64,000 bases of DNA. Origin: Paraburkholderia megapolitana. GTDB lineage: Bacteria; Pseudomonadota; Gammaproteobacteria; Burkholderiales; Burkholderiaceae. Location of the stretch: contig NZ_CP041745.1 in NCBI RefSeq assembly GCF_007556815.1, positions 1,240,001-1,304,000 of the forward strand. The letters are read 5' to 3'. The notes under the pieces were generated by a model, which saw nothing but the letters and a program-made list of their open reading frames with translations, did not search any database and was not told the origin of the DNA. Both the position numbers and the translations under genes were made by a program. Numbering within the stretch: the stretch's first letter is position 1; each line of letters opens with the position of its first letter. Shown here piece after piece: positions 8,893 through 16,051 of the stretch.

Positions 8893-10236
8893 ATGCAAAA
8901 TCCTAAAGCTGCCGTAACCGCCGGGTCCACCGATATGCCGAGGCCGCCGCGCCTCGGCGACGAAATCCTGAACGTCAAGGAAGTGTGCCGCGGCTTCAAC
9001 AAGTCGCAGGGCGAACTGCTGGTCCTCGACGGTGTGAACGTGGCGCTGCGCGAAGGCGAGATCGTCGGCTTGCTAGGTCGTTCGGGCTCGGGCAAGTCGA
9101 CTTTGCTGCGCATCATCGCCGGACTGATCGAGCCGACCGGCGGCGACGTGACCTACATGGGCCAGCCGCTGGACGGCCCCGCCAAGGGCGTCGCGATGGT
9201 CTTCCAGACCTTCGCATTGTTCCCGTGGCTGACCGTGCTGCAGAACGTGGAAGCGGGTCTCGAGGCGCAGGGCGTCGGAGCACGCGAGCGACGCGAACGG
9301 GCGCTTGCCGCGATCGATCTGATCGGTCTCGACGGTTTCGAGAACGCGTATCCGCGCGAGCTGTCCGGCGGTATGCGGCAGCGCGTCGGGTTCGCGCGCG
9401 CGCTCGTCGTCGATCCGACCTTGCTGCTGATGGACGAACCGTTCTCCGCACTCGACGTGCTGACCGCCGAAACCCTGCGTACCGATCTGCTCGATCTGTG
9501 GACGCAAGGACGTATGCCGATCAAGTCGGTGCTGATCGTCACGCACAACATCGAAGAAGCGGTGTTCATGTGCGACCGGATTCTCGTGCTGTCGTCGAAT
9601 CCGGGCCGCGTGATCGCGGAGATCAAGGTGCCGTTCAAGCATCCGCGCAACCGGCTCGATCCGGCGTTCCGCCGGCTCGTCGACGATATCTACGCGAAGA
9701 TGACCGCGCGCCAGACCGACGAAGCGACGAAGAAGGGCCTGGAGCTGGGCAGCTGGCTGCCGCAGGTGTCGACCAACCTGATGGCGGGTCTGATCGAAAC
9801 ACTCGCGGCGCCGCCGTATCACGGCCGCGCGGACATGCCGGAAATCGCCCGTTCGCTGCATCTCGAGGTCGACGATCTGTTCCCGATCGCCGAAGTATTG
9901 CAGTACCTCGGTTTTGCCGACGTGCGCGAAGGCGACGTGTTCCTCACGCCGCCGGCGCGCGTGTTCTCCGAGTTCGGCACGCAGGAACGCAAGATGATGT
10001 TTGCCGACCATCTGCTGCGCCATGTGCCGCTGGCGGCGCGGATCAAGAAGGTGCTCAACGAACGCCCTGGCCATCGCGCGCCGCGCGTGCGTTTCGAGCA
10101 GGAGCTGGAGGATTTTCTGTCGGACAGCGCCGCGGAAGAGACGCTCGATTCCGTGATCGACTGGGGCCGTTACGGCGAGATCTTCTCGTATAACGACCAG
10201 ACGGAAATTTTCAGTCTCGAGGACGTGGAGTCCTGA
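8893..10236 (+). CDS. NitT/TauT-family ABC ATPase with C-terminal AAA-associated domain
   Basis: A 447-residue ATPase. Walker A GRSGSGKS, Q-loop VFQTFALFPWL, signature ELSGGMRQRVGFARAL, Walker B LLLMDEPFSALD and H-loop IVTHNIEEAVF are all intact within the first 250 residues. About 190 extra residues follow, with HGRADMPEIARSLHLEVDDLFPIAEVLQYL. These resemble the helical AAA-associated domain found on some nitrate/sulfonate-type ATPases and may regulate transport. It energises the double permease encoded just upstream in the same operon. Confidence 0.92.
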   Translation: MQNPKAAVTAGSTDMPRPPRLGDEILNVKEVCRGFNKSQGELLVLDGVNVALREGEIVGLLGRSGSGKSTLLRIIAGLIEPTGGDVTYMGQPLDGPAKGVAMVFQTFALFPWLTVLQNVEAGLEAQGVGARERRERALAAIDLIGLDGFENAYPRELSGGMRQRVGFARALVVDPTLLLMDEPFSALDVLTAETLRTDLLDLWTQGRMPIKSVLIVTHNIEEAVFMCDRILVLSSNPGRVIAEIKVPFKHPRNRLDPAFRRLVDDIYAKMTARQTDEATKKGLELGSWLPQVSTNLMAGLIETLAAPPYHGRADMPEIARSLHLEVDDLFPIAEVLQYLGFADVREGDVFLTPPARVFSEFGTQERKMMFADHLLRHVPLAARIKKVLNERPGHRAPRVRFEQELEDFLSDSAAEETLDSVIDWGRYGEIFSYNDQTEIFSLEDVES

Positions 10237-10261
10237 ACGGCAGCAGTGTGTGTGGTGTGGC

Positions 10262-10295
10262 GGTATGGCACGGCGTCAGACGACGCGTGCCATGC
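10262..10295. terminator. Hairpin between the ABC ATPase gene and the convergent lipoprotein genes
   Basis: The left arm, ending TGGCACGGCGTC at 10276, pairs with GACGCGTGCCATGCC at 10282-10295 with one bulged G. There is no clear T-run, so termination is likely but not certain. Confidence 0.4.
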
Positions 10296-10306
10296 CGCTG
10301 CGAGAA

Positions 10307-10840
10307 TTACTGCAGGTTGCCCCAGCGATCGACGGCCGGTTCCGCCGACGCCCATTTCCATCCCTTGTCCTGGCGGCACGCGCTGCCGATATACCAGCGC
10401 GCCGGCGCCTGCGGCCCGTCGCCATCCACCACCGAAAACACGAACTCCTTGCAGATCGCGAGCGCTGAGGCGAACGCGCGCGTCACGCGCACTTCGCCGT
10501 GACCGTTCTCGATCGGCAGGGTGTGCTTGACGCTCCACAGCCGCGCATCGCCGACCGGTATCGCGCCTGCCGTTGCGGCGATCAGGTTCTGCTGATCGCT
10601 ATGCATGTCGCGCATGAAGCCGTTGACAGCTTCGTCGGTAGCGGCCTGCACGGCGATACCGACGCCGATGCCGACCGCCGGGTTGACGGTTACGAGACCG
10701 GTCGCGACACCGGCCGCCGCGCCGCTCGCCGCGCCCACCGACGAACAACCGTTCAGCAGCATGCCGGCGCCGATGCACAGCGCGCCGGCCAGTGCCAGAC
10801 GCGCTTTGATGACCCACATGCCACGATGGGCGCCACTCAT
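10307..10840 (-). CDS. Predicted lipoprotein, second of a tandem paralogous pair
   Basis: A 177-residue protein. The start is placed at 10840, where ATGA overlaps the stop of the upstream paralogue. A hydrophobic segment ends in the lipobox LLNGC (Cys about 31), so an outer- or inner-membrane lipoprotein is predicted. A Gly/Ala/Val-rich helix follows (about 35-65, ATGLVTVNPAVGIGVGIAV), then a C-terminal domain with ICKEFVFSV and the tail KWASAEPAVDRWGNLQ. The neighbour ends KWASAEPATERWGALQ, so the two arose by duplication. I do not recognise a named family. The longer frame reaching 11521 runs antiphase through the neighbour and is not used. Confidence 0.8.
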   Translation of the reverse strand: MSGAHRGMWVIKARLALAGALCIGAGMLLNGCSSVGAASGAAAGVATGLVTVNPAVGIGVGIAVQAATDEAVNGFMRDMHSDQQNLIAATAGAIPVGDARLWSVKHTLPIENGHGEVRVTRAFASALAICKEFVFSVVDGDGPQAPARWYIGSACRQDKGWKWASAEPAVDRWGNLQ

Positions 10841-11406
10841 TGCAGTGCGCCCCAGCGCTCGGTAGCCGGTTCGGCTGAGGCCCATTTCCACGCGGCGCCG
10901 TCGCGACAGATCGATGCGACGTAGAACGCACTCGAAGCGGGGACATTCTGCGTGGCGGTCTGATCGACCGAGAAGACGATTTCCTTGCAATCGAGCTCGC
11001 CGCTGCTGATGGTTCGGCTCACGGTAACGCGGCCGTGTTCGTCGTCTTCGAGCGGGACTGAGTGGGTGACGGCCCACGGTGCAATTGCGCCGACGTCGAG
11101 CGGGCCGGCGATCTTCGCGATGCCATCCTGGGTATCGCGGTGCACGACGCGTTCTGTGTACTGGACGCCGGCTCGCGCGGCGGCGACGGCGCCGAGGCCA
11201 ATGCCGGTGGCCACCGCGGCATTGCGCGTGACCTTGCTGGCGAGAGCTGCGCCGCCGATGCCGGCACCGGCGACTGCACCTTCGGAATAGAGTGAACTGC
11301 ATCCGCCGAGACTGGCGGAGAGCGCTGCCAAAGCGAGGGTCAGCGCGGTGAGCGAGGTGAAACCTGGAGGTAAGGCGCGGGCGGCCCTGTGCATTCTGTT
11401 TGGCAT
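10837..11406 (-). CDS. Predicted lipoprotein, first of a tandem paralogous pair
   Basis: A 189-residue protein with an N-terminal signal ending in LGGC (lipobox Cys about 36). A Gly/Ala-rich hydrophobic helix (about 42-82) follows, then the same C-terminal domain as the downstream protein: DCKEIVFSVDQ, YVASICRDGAAW and the tail KWASAEPATERWGALQ. The Gly-rich helix could insert in a membrane. The ATGA overlap with the next gene shows cotranslation. An 11-bp inverted repeat lies upstream at 11494-11533. Function unknown. The pair is downstream of, and on the same strand as, the sigma-54 activator gene, with a 180-base gap. Confidence 0.82.
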   Translation of the reverse strand: MPNRMHRAARALPPGFTSLTALTLALAALSASLGGCSSLYSEGAVAGAGIGGAALASKVTRNAAVATGIGLGAVAAARAGVQYTERVVHRDTQDGIAKIAGPLDVGAIAPWAVTHSVPLEDDEHGRVTVSRTISSGELDCKEIVFSVDQTATQNVPASSAFYVASICRDGAAWKWASAEPATERWGALQ

Positions 11407-11493
11407 GTTCCCTGTCTGTGCTCCTGCATGCGCCGCGCGTGACGATATTGCGCAGCGTGGCTTCTTTTATGCAGTGGCATTGTGCAGGATGCT

Positions 11494-11533
11494 TTTTGCA
11501 ATTGGCATAGGAAAAGTGCAAACAATTGCAAAA
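11494..11533. promoter_or_regulatory. Inverted repeat upstream of the lipoprotein operon
   Basis: TTTTGCAATTG at 11494-11504 and CAATTGCAAAA at 11523-11533 are perfect complements separated by 18 bases, in an AT-rich pocket about 90-130 bases before the lipoprotein start. The layout suits a dimeric repressor or activator operator. The arm spacing does not look like a terminator for the gene ending at 11587. Confidence 0.4.
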
Positions 11534-11586
11534 GTGCGTGCAGTGCGCGGGTTCTTTCGTTTAAACGTTGAGGTTCGGCGAGCGCG

Positions 11587-12645
<1,059 letters not shown>

Positions 12646-12798
12646 AAACGGGTAGTCCTGTGCAAAGGGGTTCGGTGTTCGATGAGTTCACTATCTCACA
12701 AAAAATGATTTAACCATCCAGGGGTAGGGCGCAGCAATACGCACGAGTGTGCTTCGACTCGTTCGCCGGTGTTCGATTCAGTGTTCACGGCCGGGGCG

Positions 12799-12812
12799 GG
12801 TACGCGACTTGC
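12799..12812 (+). promoter_or_regulatory. Candidate sigma-54 promoter for the DUF883 gene
   Basis: GGTAC-GCGAC-TTGC has GG at 12799-12800 and GC at 12811-12812 with the required 10-base gap. A start near 12824 would lie about 65 bases before the gene. The match is moderate, but the location next to two sigma-54 activators supports it. Confidence 0.4.
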
Positions 12813-12890
12813 GCGGTATCGACGCGAATGGCGGCCATCGAAGCGATAAAGCTCGTGCGCCGCCGCGAATCCACGATCCTGGAGCGTTAG

Positions 12891-13208
12891 ATGACAGAAA
12901 CCACGGAACAACTGGCCCTCGGCCGGCAGAAGGTCGTCGAGGATCTGCGCGTGCTATTGGCGGACTCGGAAGAAATGCTGCGGCTCGCGGGCGCGGTGCC
13001 GGGCGAGGGCGTCGATGCATTGCGCGAGCGTCTTCGCACGCACGTCGATGCGCTGCAGGAGACGCTGTCCGATGCGCAGTCGGCGGCACATCGACGTTAT
13101 CGCGCGGCGGCTGTCAATACCGAGCGCTATGTGCGTCACAACCCGTGGCAGGCCGTCGGTATTGCGGCTGGCATCGGCTTCGTGCTCGGTGCGCTGGCTG
13201 CGCGTTGA
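12891..13208 (+). CDS. DUF883 family protein (ElaB/YqjD-like)
   Basis: A 105-residue protein. A long amphipathic helix (about 10-80) with heptad-like Leu/Ala spacing is followed by RHNPWQAVGIAAGIGFVLGALAA. This C-terminal glycine-patterned membrane anchor preceded by NPW is diagnostic of ElaB/YqjD/YgaM. E. coli members are stationary-phase proteins that tether inactive ribosomes to the inner membrane. TGGAGCG precedes the ATG. The next small membrane-protein gene starts 35 bases downstream. A -24/-12-like sequence lies upstream. Confidence 0.88.
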   Translation: MTETTEQLALGRQKVVEDLRVLLADSEEMLRLAGAVPGEGVDALRERLRTHVDALQETLSDAQSAAHRRYRAAAVNTERYVRHNPWQAVGIAAGIGFVLGALAAR

Positions 13209-13243
13209 CAGGGCAACGTACCGCTTATCTACGGAGACTCGCG

Positions 13244-13483
13244 ATGGCACGACATCGGATCGGAATATTCGGCGTACTGGTAGCAATCGGCGGGATTCTG
13301 GCGCTGCGTTGCGCGCAGAAGAGCCGGGCTGCCCAGACCACGACAGCGCGTGAAGTCAGCCGCTGGGAAGGCGAGGGCGGAGCAACCGCGCCCGCGGCTC
13401 AAGCGGCGCAAGTGACTAAAGGAACGAATGGCGCGCATCATCCGGCCGCCAACGGGGATGCGTGGCCATTCCCGCGCGGGTAA
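13244..13483 (+). CDS. Small single-span membrane protein, unknown function
   Basis: A 79-residue protein: one predicted transmembrane helix (IGIFGVLVAIGGILALRCA, residues 6-24), then a hydrophilic, Ala/Thr-rich tail with WEGEGG and a C-terminal WPFPRG. The start is supported by ACGGAGAC seven bases upstream. It lies 35 bases after the DUF883 gene on the same strand and is probably cotranscribed with it. No family recognised. Confidence 0.7.
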   Translation: MARHRIGIFGVLVAIGGILALRCAQKSRAAQTTTAREVSRWEGEGGATAPAAQAAQVTKGTNGAHHPAANGDAWPFPRG

Positions 13484-13502
13484 CGCGTCCCTGGGGTGCG
13501 GT

Positions 13503-13516
13503 GGCCCATCCGTTGC
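13503..13516 (+). promoter_or_regulatory. Candidate sigma-54 promoter upstream of the NtrC-like regulator
   Basis: TGGCCC-ATCCG-TTGC, with GG at 13503-13504 and GC at 13515-13516 (10-base gap). It would start transcription near 13528, leaving a leader of over 200 bases before the regulator gene at 13754. One mismatch in the -24 box. Confidence 0.4.
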
Positions 13517-13554
13517 CGCTTCGACGGCCGTTCGCCTAATTGTAATATCGGCCG

Positions 13555-13614
13555 TATAATGATCAAATTCACAACAATCAAGTAATTTTTACTGCGTAAA
13601 AGCAGTAATTGTTG
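13555..13614. promoter_or_regulatory. AT-rich block with TATAAT and a nested dyad
   Basis: A perfect TATAAT at 13555-13560 (no good -35) is followed by a dyad, TTACTGC at 13589-13595 and GCAGTAA at 13602-13608. This is nested within outer arms ACAACAAT (13571-13578) and ATTGTTG (13608-13614). The block is sharply AT-rich against its surroundings. It could be an activator/repressor site or a leader hairpin for the regulator gene at 13754. Confidence 0.4.
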
Positions 13615-13753
13615 CGCGGTTGTGCTAAGTCGCTGTATCGGGAGCCGCCAGTGGAGCGGCTCGCAGGGTGAGCGTCCACTTATGTTGCGGTGCGTTTATC
13701 CCGTTCCCCGCTGCATGTCGGCATTCCCATCCCATCCACGCTATTGAGGCGCG

Positions 13754-15160
13754 ATGCCACACGTACTGATTGTCGATGACGATCCGGCCACCCGCGAGGC
13801 GCTGGCCGCCATCATCGGAGAAGACGGCTTGACCACCGCCACGGCGGGCGACTTGCGCGAAGCGCGCATCCAGCTCGTGCGGCAGATGCCGGATGTGGTG
13901 TTCACCGATCTCAAGCTGCCGGATGGCAGCGGGGTGGATCTGTTCGAAGATCTCGATCCGCGCTCGGGTGTCGAGGTGATTGTGATCACTGGCCACGCGA
14001 CGGTCGAGTCCGCCGTGAGTGCGCTGAAAATGGGCGCGGCCGACTATCTCGTCAAGCCGATCAACATGCAGCGCGTGAAGGCGATCCTGTCGCGTCTGCC
14101 GCGCCCCGGCGATCTCAAGGCCGAGATCGGTACGCTGCGCGGCGAGTTGCGCCGGATGGGCCGCTTTGGCTTGATGCTGGGCAATTCGCCGGCGATGCAA
14201 GAGGTCTACGATCAGATCGGTCGGGTTGCGCCGACGGCGGCGTCCGTAATGCTGGTCGGCGAATCGGGCACCGGCAAGGAAGTGGCGGCGCAGACCGTGC
14301 ATGAGCTGAGCCTGCGCCGCAAGCATGCGTTTCTCGCCGTGAACTGCGGCGCGATTTCGCCGAACCTGATCGAGTCGGAGATGTTCGGCCACGAGCGCGG
14401 TTCGTTCACCGGCGCGGATCGTCAGCACAAGGGTTACTTCGAACGCGCGAACGGCGGCACGCTGTTTCTCGACGAAATCACCGAGATGCCGGTCGAGCTG
14501 CAGGTGAAACTGCTGCGCGTGCTCGAAACCGGTATGTTCATGCGCGTCGGTACGACGAAGGAAATCGAAACCGACGTGCGCGTGATCGCCGCGACCAATC
14601 GCGACCCGGAGCAGGCCGTGCTCGAAGGCAAGCTACGTCTCGACCTGTATCACCGTCTGAACGTCTTTCCGATCAGCCTGCCGCCGCTGCGCGAGCGCGG
14701 CAAGGACGTCGAACTGCTCGCCCAGGCATTCCTCGAGGATCTCAACGAACGGCACAGCACACGCAAGCATTTCCCGCCCGCGGTCAAGGAGATGCTGATG
14801 TCGTATCCGTGGCCGGGCAATGTGCGTGAGCTCAAGAACTACGTGCAGCGCGCGCACATCATGTCGGGCACGGATTCGGACAGCACCGCGACGGTGCCGC
14901 TACAGATCACGCTGTCGAAACCCGCTACCGGGACCGCGGTGACGATTCCGTTCGGCACGTCGCTGGCCGAAGCGGACCGTCAGCTGATTCTTGCGACGCT
15001 CGACCAGTGCGGCGGCGTCAAGACGCGCGCGGCGGAGATCCTCGGTATCAGCTTGAAGACGCTGTATAACCGCCTCGTCGAATACGGCAACGACGCGAAT
15101 CGTGCCGACGACGCCGATTCGACCGATGAGTCGCGCGCGCTCGGTGACGCAAGCGCCTGA
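13754..15160 (+). CDS. NtrC-family sigma-54 response regulator
   Basis: A 468-residue regulator. Receiver (1-120): VDDD acidic triplet at 8-10, phosphoacceptor Asp in VVFTDLKLPDG (about 55), Thr in VITGHATVESA and Lys in YLVKPIN. Central AAA+ (about 140-380): Walker A GESGTGKE, GSFTGA sigma-54 loop, Walker B GTLFLDEITEM, and WPGNVRELKNYV. C-terminal Fis HTH: KTRAAEILGISLKTLYNRL. All functional residues are present. No histidine kinase gene is adjacent, so it is an orphan in this window. It lies among sigma-54-like promoters and is the natural candidate to activate them together with its receiver-less paralogue at 11587. Confidence 0.93.
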   Translation: MPHVLIVDDDPATREALAAIIGEDGLTTATAGDLREARIQLVRQMPDVVFTDLKLPDGSGVDLFEDLDPRSGVEVIVITGHATVESAVSALKMGAADYLVKPINMQRVKAILSRLPRPGDLKAEIGTLRGELRRMGRFGLMLGNSPAMQEVYDQIGRVAPTAASVMLVGESGTGKEVAAQTVHELSLRRKHAFLAVNCGAISPNLIESEMFGHERGSFTGADRQHKGYFERANGGTLFLDEITEMPVELQVKLLRVLETGMFMRVGTTKEIETDVRVIAATNRDPEQAVLEGKLRLDLYHRLNVFPISLPPLRERGKDVELLAQAFLEDLNERHSTRKHFPPAVKEMLMSYPWPGNVRELKNYVQRAHIMSGTDSDSTATVPLQITLSKPATGTAVTIPFGTSLAEADRQLILATLDQCGGVKTRAAEILGISLKTLYNRLVEYGNDANRADDADSTDESRALGDASA

Positions 15161-15180
15161 GCGTAGCCGCGGCGGCTGAC

Positions 15181-15195
15181 GGCATAGCCCTTGCT
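15181..15195 (+). promoter_or_regulatory. Candidate sigma-54 promoter for the proline-rich small gene
   Basis: CGGCAT-AGCCC-TTGCT, with GG at 15181-15182 and GC at 15193-15194 (10-base gap) and a full TTGCT -12 element. It would start transcription near 15206, 22 bases before the small gene. Confidence 0.5.
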
Positions 15196-15227
15196 GCGGC
15201 ACGAGGAATCACACAATGGAGTCCTTT

Positions 15228-15452
15228 ATGCCGCACAACGAGCCGAGCAACGAGCCACACAACGAGCCGCCCAGCGAAATTCCCCCGATCGTCGCGCATC
15301 GTCCCGAGCCGACCGATCCCCCGATGCCCGACGAGCCCTACGATCCCGACACCGAGCCGGGCCCGGCGCCCGAGCTTCCCGAGCCCGGTACGCTGCCGAT
15401 TGGCGATCCACCTCCTCAGCCGAACCAGACGCCCCAGGCAGGCTACGCATAG
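15228..15452 (+). CDS. Proline/glutamate-rich small acidic protein
   Basis: A 74-residue protein. The start is taken at 15228, where GGAG lies seven bases upstream; an in-frame ATG four codons earlier has no site. It begins with a short repeat of NEP(S/H)NEPHNEPP and is then about 30% Pro with many Glu/Asp, ending NQTPQAGYA. Low complexity and probably disordered. No family recognised. It follows the sigma-54 regulator gene by 67 bases. Confidence 0.65.
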   Translation: MPHNEPSNEPHNEPPSEIPPIVAHRPEPTDPPMPDEPYDPDTEPGPAPELPEPGTLPIGDPPPQPNQTPQAGYA

Positions 15453-15611
15453 GCTATCTGCGCAGTGTTCACGCGCGATACTTCGCCGCGCCGCTGCGTT
15501 GATGTAGCCGTTACAAAAAGGGCGCATCTTTTACCGGCAATTTGACGCGACGAGCCCTAGACTACGTGAGTGCCACCGCTACGGTGGCGGCCTTCCCCAG
15601 GAGGCACGACC

Positions 15612-15824
15612 ATGCGACACCCTGCATTGCGGCGCTCCGCGCGCCACTCGAAGCGCGATTCGCGCCCCGGCTCCGGATCGGGCGGCCCGCCGCCGACTCC
15701 GGACCCCGCCGCACAGAACCGCATCGCGCCCGATGCGCCACCGGACGGCGAACACAATCAGGGCGGCGTGCGGCCGGAAGGGCTTGAGTATCAGCGCGAC
15801 CTCGGTTCCGAGCAGGACGCCTGA
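15612..15824 (+). CDS. Small basic-then-proline-rich hypothetical protein
   Basis: A 70-residue protein with an excellent ribosome site, AGGAGG, eight bases before the ATG at 15612. The first 30 residues are strongly basic (RHPALRRSARHSKRDSR). A Gly/Pro patch and an acidic tail follow, containing EGLEYQRDLGSEQDA. Low complexity and likely disordered. It sits between the proline-rich gene and otsA, so it may belong to the same stress-type gene group. No family recognised. Confidence 0.6.
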   Translation: MRHPALRRSARHSKRDSRPGSGSGGPPPTPDPAAQNRIAPDAPPDGEHNQGGVRPEGLEYQRDLGSEQDA

Positions 15825-15982
15825 GCGCAACGCCGCAGCGCGACCATCGGTTGGGTCGCGCGCAATCACCCCGGTGAGAAAAATTCTGTGCGACGCGCGA
15901 GCGTGGCTCGCTTCTGCTCGTCCATCGCGTCCATCACGCACGTCGCATTCGCGCGTGGAGTCCCCGATTATTTTTGAGATGA

Positions 15983-15997
15983 GGCACGTCGCTTGCA
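15983..15997 (+). promoter_or_regulatory. Strong sigma-54 promoter match upstream of otsA
   Basis: AGGCACG-TCGC-TTGCA, with GG at 15983-15984 and GC at 15995-15996 exactly 10 bases apart. It differs from the consensus TGGCACG-N4-TTGCA only in its first base. The predicted start near 16008 gives a 44-base leader for otsA. A GGTGGAG ribosome site precedes the ATG. Confidence 0.65.
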
Positions 15998-16051
15998 TAC
16001 GCCGATCAGGCACATCCCGCATGCAATGACTACGAAACGAGGTGGAGCCGA

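Noticed and set aside
10307..11521. A 404-codon minus-strand frame extending the second lipoprotein upstream
   Set aside because: Its first 227 codons run out of phase through the first lipoprotein gene; ATGA coupling at 10840 and the lipobox fix the true start.
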